Source: Dehalococcoidia bacterium (lineage in GTDB: Bacteria; Chloroflexota; Dehalococcoidia; Dehalococcoidales; JAUWZL01). Taken from it: a stretch of DNA of 7,792 nucleotides. The first letter of the stretch is position 1; each line of letters opens with the position of its first letter. Positions 1 through 5,675 of this stretch are shown here, piece after piece. The stretch lies in NCBI GenBank assembly GCA_030615305.1, contig JAUWZL010000032.1, forward strand, positions 1-7,792, written 5' to 3'. The position numbers and the translations under genes were made by a program. The notes beneath the pieces were generated by a model. The model ran no database searches and was not told the origin of the DNA. It saw only the letters and a program-made list of their open reading frames with translations.

Positions 1-265
1 GGATTCCCTGGCTGGCTCTGATTTTTCTTGGCTCATGGGCATTAAAATTGAGATAGTAAGGAGCATGGGCTGATAGCTTAACCCCGGTACTTTGGGCTGC
101 CTCGGCTACCAGATTGGCATCGGCCTCACTTAGATACACCCCCTGGACGAACTCTATCTCCATACAGCCCAGCCCAAGCTTGGCAATACGCTTAATGCCG
201 TCTATGGTCGTCTGCGGCCAGGCACTGAGGGGTATGCCGGCGGTACCAAAAAGCAGCCCTGCCAT
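1..265 (-). CDS. nfo: Endonuclease IV-type AP endonuclease (TIM barrel), 5' part only
   Basis: The first 88 residues of a leftward gene are visible; the rest lies beyond the left edge. The N-terminus begins MAGLLFGTAGIPLSAW. It continues with a beta-strand carrying GLGCMEIEFVQGV (residues 31-43) and SAHAPYYLNFNA (65-76), where His67 sits in the conserved position of an endonuclease IV-family zinc ligand. These are the first strands of the AP-endonuclease 2 / xylose isomerase-like TIM barrel. In the family, zinc-dependent enzymes cleave DNA 5' of abasic sites in base excision repair. The ATG at 265 is the only plausible start: it begins the conserved strand, and upstream codons in frame offer no alternative close by. 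There is no clear Shine-Dalgarno, and an extended -10 lies only 8 nt upstream, suggesting a leaderless mRNA. The gene is divergent from rsfS. A sugar-phosphate isomerase of the same fold cannot be excluded without the C-terminal zinc ligands. Confidence 0.75.
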   Translation of the reverse strand, partial: MAGLLFGTAGIPLSAWPQTTIDGIKRIAKLGLGCMEIEFVQGVYLSEADANLVAEAAQSTGVKLSAHAPYYLNFNAHEPRKIRASQGI

Positions 266-273
266 TTCACCAT

Positions 274-282
274 AGTATAGCA
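274..282 (-). promoter_or_regulatory. Extended -10 promoter of the endonuclease IV-type gene
   Basis: On the minus strand this reads TGCTATACT, an extended -10 (TGn plus TATACT, hexamer at 279-274). No good -35 is seen at 17 bp, as is common for extended -10 promoters. The predicted +1 is near 267, two bases before the ATG at 265, so the transcript would be essentially leaderless. It faces away from the rsfS promoter only about 25 bp off. Confidence 0.55.
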
Positions 283-302
283 CGCTTATCCCTTTATGAT
301 TA

Positions 303-311
303 TGGTATAAT
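303..311 (+). promoter_or_regulatory. Extended -10 promoter of rsfS
   Basis: The sequence TGGTATAAT contains a perfect -10 hexamer (306-311) preceded by the TGn extension. No convincing -35 is present. The predicted +1 is near 318. This leaves a leader of about 28 nt containing the GGAGGT ribosome binding site at 333-338. Confidence 0.6.
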
Positions 312-332
312 AATATCTGAGTCTGCTGGTGT

Positions 333-338
333 GGAGGT
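333..338 (+). promoter_or_regulatory. Ribosome binding site that sets the rsfS start
   Basis: GGAGGT lies 7 nt before the CTG at 346. The site falls just before an in-frame TAG (340-342), so rsfS cannot begin further upstream. No ATG, GTG or TTG in frame follows within a normal spacing; the first is the GTG at 424. The site therefore argues for initiation at CTG 346. Confidence 0.65.
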
Positions 339-345
339 CTAGCTT

Positions 346-690
346 CTGGAAGCGATAGAGGTAGCTCACAAGGTAGTTGAGATAGCCAGTGATAAGCAGG
401 CTTCGGATATTATACTACTGGATGTGCAGGGTATTGTTGGCTTTGCCGATTACTTTGTTATGTTTAGTGGCCAGTCCCGCCGGCAGATAAACGCCATTTA
501 TGATGAGATTGTGCATTCATTGAAACAGGAGGCTGTTTTAGCTCACCATCGTGAGGGCACGGCAGATTCCGGGTGGCTACTCCTTGATTATGGCGATGTT
601 ATCGTGCACATCTTTGCCCCCGCTGAGCGGGACTACTACCAGTTAGACCAGCTTTGGAACCAGGCAAAGCCTGTAGTCAGGATTCAGTAA
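346..690 (+). CDS. rsfS: Ribosomal silencing factor RsfS (probable CTG start)
   Basis: A 114-residue protein of the RsfS/YbeB/Iojap family. Members bind ribosomal protein uL14 on the 50S subunit and block subunit joining when nutrients are short. Family signatures are complete: the N-terminal helix EAIEVAHKVVEIASDKQ, the strand DIILLDVQ (21-28), ADYFVMFSGQSRRQ (34-47), HREGTADSGWLLLDYGDVIVH (68-88) and the C-terminal RDYYQLDQLW (95-104). The length is normal for the family. An in-frame TAG at 340-342 fixes the upstream limit, and the family N-terminus aligns right after it. CTG at 346 is the best start, 7 nt after GGAGGT. Starting at the GTG at 424 would remove 26 residues, including the first helix and strand, so I reject it. 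The gene has its own promoter and overlaps ndk tail-to-tail by 14 bp. Confidence 0.9.
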   Translation: MEAIEVAHKVVEIASDKQASDIILLDVQGIVGFADYFVMFSGQSRRQINAIYDEIVHSLKQEAVLAHHREGTADSGWLLLDYGDVIVHIFAPAERDYYQLDQLWNQAKPVVRIQ

Positions 691-1129
691 ACTTACTATC
701 AGCTTCCCGTTTATAGTTAAGAATCTCATCCTCAGAAAAGAACAGCCGTATCTCCTCTTGGGCGGTCTCTACTGAATCAGAGCCATGAATGGTATTATGC
801 TCAATATCCAGGCCAAAATCACCCCTGATAGTTCCAGCTTCAGCCTCAGTTGGGTCGGTTGCCCCCATGGCCTTTCTGATTAGGTCCACCGCCCCTTCTG
901 CCTCAAAGACGGCGGCCACGATTGGAGCTGAGCTGATATAAGCCACCAGGCTACTAAAGAAGGGCTTATCCTTGTGAGGCGCATAGAGTCGTTGGGCTAG
1001 GCTCTCATCCAGTTGAAGCATCTTGAGTGCTACCAGTTTGAGTCCCTGCTTCTCCAGGCGGCTGATGATAGCGCCGGCTAACCCTCTTTGCATCCCGTCA
1101 GGTTTAATAAGAACCAGTGACCTTTCCAT
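677..1129 (-). CDS. ndk: Nucleoside diphosphate kinase
   Basis: A 150-residue cytosolic enzyme that passes the gamma-phosphate of ATP to NDPs through a phosphohistidine. The catalytic His115 sits in the signature NTIHGSDS (113-119 region). Also present are LIKPDG with Lys9, the HKDKPFF loop (52-58), Arg86, Thr92, and GTIRGDFGLD with Arg103. Length matches bacterial NDK. I choose the ATG at 1129 rather than the GTG at 1135. The GTG lies inside the Shine-Dalgarno stretch GGAGAGGTG, and NDK proteins typically begin MERxLVLIKPDG. The gene is last in the thiL-tsaE-tsaB/HAD-ndk direction, 35 nt after the fusion gene's stop. A C-terminal extension of about 10 residues after the usual end (READSKFTES) is unremarkable. 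The 3' end overlaps the 3' end of convergent rsfS. Confidence 0.96.
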   Translation of the reverse strand: MERSLVLIKPDGMQRGLAGAIISRLEKQGLKLVALKMLQLDESLAQRLYAPHKDKPFFSSLVAYISSAPIVAAVFEAEGAVDLIRKAMGATDPTEAEAGTIRGDFGLDIEHNTIHGSDSVETAQEEIRLFFSEDEILNYKREADSKFTES

Positions 1130-1134
1130 TAGCA

Positions 1135-1140
1135 CCTCTC
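1135..1140 (-). promoter_or_regulatory. Ribosome binding site setting the ndk start
   Basis: GAGAGG on the minus strand, within GGAGAGGTG, is 5 nt upstream of the ATG at 1129 (gap 1130-1134). It overlaps the alternative GTG at 1135, which rules that codon out as the main start. An almost identical AGAGGTGCTA context precedes the 48-residue gene starting at 6134. Confidence 0.7.
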
Positions 1141-1164
1141 CGATTTTACTGCTCCTGGATTTGA

Positions 1165-2568
1165 TTAATCAACTTTCAAACCGCCTTGGGAATTTATTAG
1201 CCTTTCAATGTCGCCCAGGCGAGCTTCTTCTAGGCTGTCAACTACAAGGTCAGCCTCTTTGAGGCTCTCTCTGGGGTGGCTGCCAGTAACCGCCAGGCAA
1301 TGCATACCGGCTCTTCTGGCGGCGGTAACCCCGGCGATGGCATCCTCAATGACGATGCAGTTTTCCTGGTTTGTGCCCAGCTTCTCGGCCGCCAGTAAGA
1401 ACCCTTGTGGCTCGGGCTTGCCTTTGGTGACGTCTTGGTCGCTGATAACTGCTTGAAAGAACCGCCTTATACCCAGCGCGCTCATAATCAGCTCAATATT
1501 TTCCCTGGGGGCTGACGAGGCTATCGCCATCCGGAAACCTTTTTGGGCAAGGGCTTGAATCAGAGCTACCACTCCGGGCAGGGGTCTTAGTTTCTCCCTT
1601 ATCTTAAGTCTAAAGCTTGCCTCCTTTTCTCTGCCGATAGCCTCAATCTCTTCCTTGGCTGCTTCTCTGCCCAGAACGCTCCCAATTATGGTGTCATTCC
1701 TTTGACCGAAGGTATTACGGAAGTCATCTTCAGTGAATTTATGGCCTCTTTTTTTAAAGACCTCCTGCCAGGCTGCCAGGTGGTAGGGGGCGCTATTGAT
1801 TATTACGCCATCCATATCCCAGATAACTGCCCTGGCATTACTCTCGGGCTTTTTGTTCTTAATATTGCTGCTTATTTCAGCCATCACGGTTTTTTGTTTT
1901 GGCTGGGTAATCTGTGGTCGTCTGAGGTATATTGGCTGCAGGGTGGCTGGCTGGTCATAATCGCCGGCTTTAAGCCGCTTGAGACCCAGTTCGGCAAGGA
2001 AACCGGCCCGCCGAAGCCTTGAGGCTGGCGTTGGTATTATGGCTTTTTGCCCAAGTTTATCTTCAAGCTGCTTTAGAATATCCGGTGTCGCTTCGCCGCA
2101 AAAGATGGTTCTAGTGGTTATCTTTGAGCACAGGGCATCCACCGTAGTTATGTGTTGGGCACTAATCTGGCGCCAGTGTCCGGCTTTTTGCTGGTAGATG
2201 GCGGCGGCAATCTCACCCCGGCCGGCATTAAGTATCGGGCAGACAGGCAGGCCACTTTCGGCATGCTCGTAGGCGGCTGCTTCCAGGGTGCTAATGCCAG
2301 CCAGCGGCACTCTCAGACTGAAGGCTAAACCTTTAGCCGTGCTGATGCCGACCCGCAGTCCGTTAAAACTTCCCGGCCCTCTGGCGACGATGATGCCGCT
2401 TAAAGAGCTAAGGCTTAACCTGGCCTGTTCCAGTAACTGGGTCAGGCAGGGCATAAGTTCCACGGAGTGGTTCTGTCGGCAGCACCAGGTGACTTCTGCC
2501 AGTACCTGGCTGTCCCGGATGATAGCTAGGCTGGCGGTATCTGTTGCAGTATCTATTGCCAGATACAC
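1165..2568 (-). CDS. tsaB: TsaB (t6A37 tRNA modification) fused to a beta-phosphoglucomutase-like HAD hydrolase
   Basis: One 467-residue reading frame holds two proteins. Residues 1 to about 222 are TsaB: the ASKHA-fold start MYLAIDTATDTASLAI, ARGPGSFNGLRVGISTAKGLA (62-82), and the typical C-terminus LQPIYLRRPQIT (210-221). TsaB partners TsaD and TsaE in making N6-threonylcarbamoyl-adenosine at tRNA position 37. A lysine-rich linker follows (about 222-244). Residues 245-455 are a HAD phosphatase with a helical cap, like beta-phosphoglucomutase. Motif I is DMDGV (Asp251, Asp253), motif II SSA (Ser351), motif III KGKPEP (382-387) and motif IV IEDA (Glu408, Asp409). All catalytic residues are present in both halves; the HAD substrate is unknown. 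The start is GTG at 2568, sharing its G with the tsaE stop, which implies translational coupling. Met229 (ATG at 1884) begins the HAD-side sequence, but no Shine-Dalgarno precedes it, so a true fusion is favoured over a second start. Confidence 0.92.
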   Translation of the reverse strand: MYLAIDTATDTASLAIIRDSQVLAEVTWCCRQNHSVELMPCLTQLLEQARLSLSSLSGIIVARGPGSFNGLRVGISTAKGLAFSLRVPLAGISTLEAAAYEHAESGLPVCPILNAGRGEIAAAIYQQKAGHWRQISAQHITTVDALCSKITTRTIFCGEATPDILKQLEDKLGQKAIIPTPASRLRRAGFLAELGLKRLKAGDYDQPATLQPIYLRRPQITQPKQKTVMAEISSNIKNKKPESNARAVIWDMDGVIINSAPYHLAAWQEVFKKRGHKFTEDDFRNTFGQRNDTIIGSVLGREAAKEEIEAIGREKEASFRLKIREKLRPLPGVVALIQALAQKGFRMAIASSAPRENIELIMSALGIRRFFQAVISDQDVTKGKPEPQGFLLAAEKLGTNQENCIVIEDAIAGVTAARRAGMHCLAVTGSHPRESLKEADLVVDSLEEARLGDIERLINSQGGLKVD

Positions 2569-3047
2569 TAGCTATCCCCGCTCTTTAGTCTTTTTAGTTC
2601 GGTAACTATTTTCAGATAGTGCTGGCCACAGGGCTTGAACCCAAAGCTGCGTTCGGTATCGTCAAGAAAGCCTATCTCAATCAGGAGGTGTTCTTGAGGC
2701 ATTAGGCTTAAGCCCTTTTCTGCCCATTCTATTACGCAGACGCCACTGCCATAGAGATAGTCATCAAGCCCCAGGTCGGCGATCTCTTCTATGTGGTAAA
2801 GCCGATAAAGGTCGATATGATACAGGGGCAGCCGGCCGTAAAACTCACGAATTAAGACAAAGGAAGGGCTGGGCGTATATTCTGTGATACCCAGCCCCCA
2901 GGCAATACCCTGAGTCAGGCAGGTTTTGCCGGCTCCCAGGCTGCCCACCAGGAGGAAAATATCACCGGGCCGGGTCAGCTTGCCGATACGGCTTCCCAGG
3001 TGCTGGGTCTCGTAGGGGCTATGGCTAATTAGCTTAAGTTGGTCCAT
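2568..3047 (-). CDS. tsaE: TsaE, ATPase of the t6A37 tRNA modification complex
   Basis: A 159-residue P-loop ATPase that works with TsaB and TsaD in the threonylcarbamoyl transfer to A37 of ANN-decoding tRNAs. It has the Walker A motif GSLGAGKT (35-42), the TPSPSF switch-like motif (58-63), YHIDLYRL (76-83) and VIEWAEK (105-111), all at normal spacing. I choose the ATG at 3047: a GAGG ribosome binding site (3052-3055) lies just upstream, and family members start a few residues before the LISHSPxET segment. An ATG at 3092 would add 15 atypical residues and overlap the 3' end of thiL by 22 bp. The gene follows thiL with 23 nt between them and runs straight into tsaB through TAGTG. Translation of both t6A proteins is thus probably coupled. 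Confidence 0.95.
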   Translation of the reverse strand: MDQLKLISHSPYETQHLGSRIGKLTRPGDIFLLVGSLGAGKTCLTQGIAWGLGITEYTPSPSFVLIREFYGRLPLYHIDLYRLYHIEEIADLGLDDYLYGSGVCVIEWAEKGLSLMPQEHLLIEIGFLDDTERSFGFKPCGQHYLKIVTELKRLKSGDS

Positions 3048-3070
3048 TTTGCCTCGCCGATTGGCTGATT

Positions 3071-4081
3071 CTAATGGGCAAAGTGCTGCCATCCTGTCTT
3101 AGCTGGCTTAAAGGGCTTACCCTGTCTATCAACCAAGGTTACCTTACCCATCTTATCGGCTACAACATCACCTATAACTGTTATCGGGCAAGAGGCTTGA
3201 TTTCTCACCCGGTCAATAACCTCATTGCTTGCGGTAAATAGCAGTTCGTAGTCCTCGCCACCGGATAGTGCCATTTCAAGGGACTTATCGCCAAAGTTAT
3301 TTTTGACCGCCGGGTGAACCGGCACCAGGTCAACCTCTATTCGGGCGCCAACCTTACTTGCCTGGCATATATGGCTTAGGTCCGCTATCAAGCCATCGCT
3401 GATATCTATGGCTGCTTTTACCCCAAGACTAACCAGTAACTGCCCTTCAGCTACTCGGGGATAGGGGCGGAGGAAAGCCTGCCTGCAAGAAGCACTGGCT
3501 TCACGGTCAAGAGGCAGTTGCTTCTTAAGCATCTCTAGGCCGGCGGCAGCCGCTCCTAGATAGCCGGTTACGGCTACCCGCTCACTGGCTCTGGCCGCTG
3601 AGCGGGTGAGGATATGCTGGCCCTGCTCTCTGGTACTGCCAAAGACGGTTGTGTTAAGGGTAACCAGTGGGGCACTGCTGGTATCACCACCAGCTATAGC
3701 TACAGCAAACTGCTGCCCTAGTTCAATCATCCCCCTAAAGAGTTCAGTGACATCGGCCACCTCGGTATTATCAGGCAGGCCCAGTGAGACCAGGGCATAC
3801 TTGGGCACGCCACCCATGGCAGCAATATCGCTTAAGCCGATGGCCAGTGCTTTCCAGCCCAGTTCATGCCAGGTGGTTATATCCGGGGTAAAGTGAACCC
3901 CCTGAATCAGGCTGTCAACAGTAGCCAGCTCTATTGAGGCATCACCGTACCAGGCGGCGGCATCGTCACCGATACCGACCAGGAGTTTTTGCCAGGGAGC
4001 AGCCTGCTTATCCTGGCCTGCATGGGCCATTTTGGCCAGGAGGTCAATAAGCCCAAACTCTCCCAGCTCCGATAGCTTCAT
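3071..4081 (-). CDS. thiL: Thiamine-monophosphate kinase
   Basis: A 336-residue cytosolic enzyme of the PurM/ThiL fold that phosphorylates thiamine monophosphate to thiamine diphosphate with ATP, the last step of cofactor synthesis. Motifs occur in family order: GIGDDAA (36-42), TVDSLIQGVHF (54-64) with metal-binding Asp56, SDIAAMGG (84-91), AGGDTSS (130-136), DISDGLIADL (226-235) and SGGEDYELLF (273-282). Length is normal and no key residue is missing. The start ATG at 4081 precedes the usual LSELGEFGLIDLL N-terminus. There is no Shine-Dalgarno; the promoter's predicted +1 is at or one base from the A of the ATG, so the mRNA is probably leaderless. It is the first gene of the operon with tsaE, tsaB-HAD and ndk. 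No thiC, thiD, thiE or thiamine riboswitch is visible. Confidence 0.96.
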   Translation of the reverse strand: MKLSELGEFGLIDLLAKMAHAGQDKQAAPWQKLLVGIGDDAAAWYGDASIELATVDSLIQGVHFTPDITTWHELGWKALAIGLSDIAAMGGVPKYALVSLGLPDNTEVADVTELFRGMIELGQQFAVAIAGGDTSSAPLVTLNTTVFGSTREQGQHILTRSAARASERVAVTGYLGAAAAGLEMLKKQLPLDREASASCRQAFLRPYPRVAEGQLLVSLGVKAAIDISDGLIADLSHICQASKVGARIEVDLVPVHPAVKNNFGDKSLEMALSGGEDYELLFTASNEVIDRVRNQASCPITVIGDVVADKMGKVTLVDRQGKPFKPAKTGWQHFAH

Positions 4082-4088
4082 AGCCAGG

Positions 4089-4117
4089 ATTATAGCATTT
4101 GCCTGGCCAGGTCACAA
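4089..4117 (-). promoter_or_regulatory. Promoter of the thiL-tsaE-tsaB/HAD-ndk operon, leaderless
   Basis: On the minus strand the -35 is TTGTGA (4117-4112), followed by a 17-bp spacer and a perfect TATAAT (4094-4089) with a TG extension at 4097-4096. Counting seven bases from the hexamer puts +1 near 4082, one base before the thiL ATG (4081-4079). There is therefore no room for a 5' untranslated region or a Shine-Dalgarno site. Confidence 0.75.
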
Positions 4118-4155
4118 CTTGCTTTGAATGTTTAGCCTTCATCTATTAACAGGGC

Positions 4156-4182
4156 TTGACTGCAATGGTAGAATAATATAAG
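4156..4182 (+). promoter_or_regulatory. Possible promoter of the mobA-DUF362 pair
   Basis: TTGACT at 4156-4161 is followed 15 bp later by TATAAG at 4177-4182. An alternative is the extended -10 TGGTAGAAT at 4166-4174 without a -35. Neither is ideal. One of them is likely because the gene pair is divergent from thiL and must be transcribed from this 135-bp gap. Confidence 0.35.
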
Positions 4183-4197
4183 GGGGGAATATCTCTA

Positions 4198-4216
4198 GGA
4201 TGGATGTAGCCATACC
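4198..4216 (+). promoter_or_regulatory. Hairpin abutting the mobA start codon
   Basis: GG-ATGG at 4198-4203 can pair with CCAT-A-CC at 4210-4216 (six base pairs, one bulged A, loop ATGTAG). It ends one base before the TTG start at 4217. The only Shine-Dalgarno-like sequence near the start (GGATGGA) is in its 5' arm. The stem is short, so function is uncertain. Confidence 0.3.
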
Positions 4217-4870
4217 TTGAATATAAGTGGCATTGTTCTTGCTGGTGGCAAGGGCTTGCGTCTTGGGCGCTATAAGGCGTTAGTGACACTTAATGGTGAG
4301 AGTCTGGTACAGCGGGTAGTATCCAAGCTTAGCTTTTTAAATAGCGATATTATTATAGTTATTGGCAAAGGGCAGCAGCCCCCTAAACTTACTGGCTATC
4401 CAAAGCTAAGAATTGTAACCGATGCTTACGCCAGTAAAGGTCCCTTGGTTGGTATCTATACCGGGCTGCTCGCCTCAGACTCTTCTTATAACCTTGTTGT
4501 TGCCTGTGATATGCCCTTTTTGAACCGGGATTTACTTCGTTATATGGTAAAAATATCGGCTGGCTTTGATATGGTTATCCCTAGGGTGGGGGACATGGTT
4601 GAGCCGCTTCATGCCGTCTACTCGAAGAAGTGCCTTAAGGTTATCGAAAGGCTACTAAGAGAAGGCAGCCTCAAAATTGACCAGCTTCTCAGCCTGGTTA
4701 AGGTGAGGTATGTCGAAGCTCGTGAGATAGATAGGTTTGACCCGGATCACCTGAGCTTTTTTAATATTAATACTGAAGCCGAGCTAAAGAAGGCCAGGGG
4801 GTTAATAAACAGGGTTAAGTCGCCTGACTCTCTGTGCCCTGTCTCGGACAGATTTTGCCGTGAGGAGTAG
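4217..4870 (+). CDS. mobA: MobA-like molybdenum cofactor nucleotidyltransferase
   Basis: A 217-residue member of the GT-A-fold nucleotidyltransferases. MobA transfers GMP from GTP to molybdopterin to give the bis-MGD-type cofactor used by DMSO-reductase-family enzymes. Seen here are the N-terminal nucleotide loop LAGGKGLRLG (8-17) with Lys20 of the usual DKA triplet, KGPLVGIYTGL (74-84), VACDMPFL (95-102) with metal-binding Asp98, EPLHAVY (129-135) and FFNINTEAEL (181-190). The Asp of DKA is replaced by Tyr19. The start is TTG at 4217; an in-frame TAG at 4196-4198 limits extension and no better start exists. Ribosome binding is weak. About 15 residues at the C-terminus look non-conserved. It precedes the DUF362 gene by 3 nt. 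A different sugar or cofactor nucleotidyltransferase is possible, but the FxNxNT motif favours MobA. Confidence 0.85.
   Translation: MNISGIVLAGGKGLRLGRYKALVTLNGESLVQRVVSKLSFLNSDIIIVIGKGQQPPKLTGYPKLRIVTDAYASKGPLVGIYTGLLASDSSYNLVVACDMPFLNRDLLRYMVKISAGFDMVIPRVGDMVEPLHAVYSKKCLKVIERLLREGSLKIDQLLSLVKVRYVEAREIDRFDPDHLSFFNINTEAELKKARGLINRVKSPDSLCPVSDRFCREE
4862..4867 (+). promoter_or_regulatory. Ribosome binding site setting the DUF362 TTG start
   Basis: GAGGAG inside the last codons of mobA lies 6 nt before the TTG at 4874. It supports TTG as the real start and translational coupling to mobA. Confidence 0.7.
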
Positions 4871-4873
4871 GAA

Positions 4874-5605
4874 TTGATATTTGAGGCCTCGGAGTTTTCC
4901 TTTAAAGCACCACCAGTAATATCTAGGGCGCGGCGCGTGCTGATAAAACCTAATGCTGGCTACCCGGTTTTTTATCCAGTAACTACCAGCCGCGAGATGC
5001 TGTCGCTAATAATTGAGGGTATCAGGCAGGTTAGTGATGCCGATATTCTCCTGCTCGACGGTATCCCGGGAGGTGGTCCCATATACCCGATATTTCAGGC
5101 TTTAGGTTACGATTTTCCCAGGGTATTGGCGCTAGATGTTAAGGATTGTATCTGGGTTGAGGTAGAAAATCCCTTGCCCAAGCCATTGGCAGTGCCCACC
5201 TTTTGGGTACCCAATGTTATATTGTCAAGCGACTATTTGATAACCGTGGCTCCATTAAAGGTCGTTAGTGGCATGGGAAACCTAAGCATAATGAACCTAC
5301 TCAGCTTACTGCCAATCAGTAAGTATGGCGCTGACTTGCGGGGTGGCCGGGAGGATTTGTACGGGCTGGGCATTGATAAGGTGGTGGCTGACCTACATTT
5401 TACCCTGCCCTTTGACCTTGGCATTATCGAAGGGCGCCAGAAGTTTATCACTGGGGAGGACCCCACTAAGGGCAAAGTTGAGGAGTACGGCAAGGTGTTC
5501 CTTGGTAAGCCCTACCAGGTTGACTTGGAGGCTTCTCAGGCTCTGGGTATTAAGATGCATTATCTTAGGTTGATTGAAGAAGCCAGGTTAAACCTTGAAA
5601 TCTAA
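4874..5605 (+). CDS. DUF362 domain protein
   Basis: A 243-residue soluble protein of the DUF362 family, whose biochemical role is not firmly known. Characteristic segments are RVLIKPNAGYP (21-31), ADILLLDGIPGGG (56-68), SDYLITVAPLKVVSGMGNLS (119-138) with the lysine of the family's LK motif, and DLGIIEGRQ (181-189). The last is followed by a G-x-P-containing segment with KPYQVDLEASQALG (212-225). It has only one cysteine (Cys92) and no ferredoxin domain, unlike some longer DUF362 proteins that carry Fe-S clusters. The TTG start at 4874 has a good GAGGAG site 6 nt upstream. It is the second gene of the mobA pair and converges with the acylphosphatase gene 70 bp on. The tight pairing with mobA suggests, without proof, a link to molybdenum enzyme or redox metabolism. 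Confidence 0.85.
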   Translation: MIFEASEFSFKAPPVISRARRVLIKPNAGYPVFYPVTTSREMLSLIIEGIRQVSDADILLLDGIPGGGPIYPIFQALGYDFPRVLALDVKDCIWVEVENPLPKPLAVPTFWVPNVILSSDYLITVAPLKVVSGMGNLSIMNLLSLLPISKYGADLRGGREDLYGLGIDKVVADLHFTLPFDLGIIEGRQKFITGEDPTKGKVEEYGKVFLGKPYQVDLEASQALGIKMHYLRLIEEARLNLEI

Positions 5606-5675
5606 AGTCCGGGCCCGGGCACAGAGGATTTTGTTGCTGAAAAACGGCTGAGAGCTATAGAGTTTTCCGGCAGAG

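Noticed and set aside
1882..1884. Separate HAD gene starting at the internal ATG
   Set aside because: No Shine-Dalgarno precedes it and the frame is continuous with TsaB; kept as a minor alternative only.
1702..2605. Several open frames on the + strand opposite the tsaB-HAD gene (for example 1702-2022, 1979-2197, 2288-2605)
   Set aside because: They lie antisense to a gene with complete family motifs, lack ribosome binding sites and give low-complexity translations resembling no family.
3048..3092. Upstream tsaE start at 3092
   Set aside because: It would add residues not typical of TsaE and overlap thiL by 22 bp, while the ATG at 3047 has a ribosome binding site.
4082..4216. Thiamine (TPP) riboswitch before thiL
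   Set aside because: The promoter leaves no leader on thiL, and no conserved TPP-aptamer core was seen on either strand.
5233..5573. Open frames overlapping the DUF362 gene on both strands
   Set aside because: They are shadows of the DUF362 coding frame, without ribosome binding sites or recognisable sequence.
5609..5618. CCGGGCCCGG palindrome just after the DUF362 stop, considered as a terminator
   Set aside because: It is a perfect palindrome with no loop and no T-run on either strand, so a standard terminator hairpin cannot form.
5638..5668. GAAAAAC ... GTTTTC inverted repeat between the DUF362 and acyP genes
   Set aside because: An AT-rich stem of about six pairs with a long loop and no following T-run; too weak to call.
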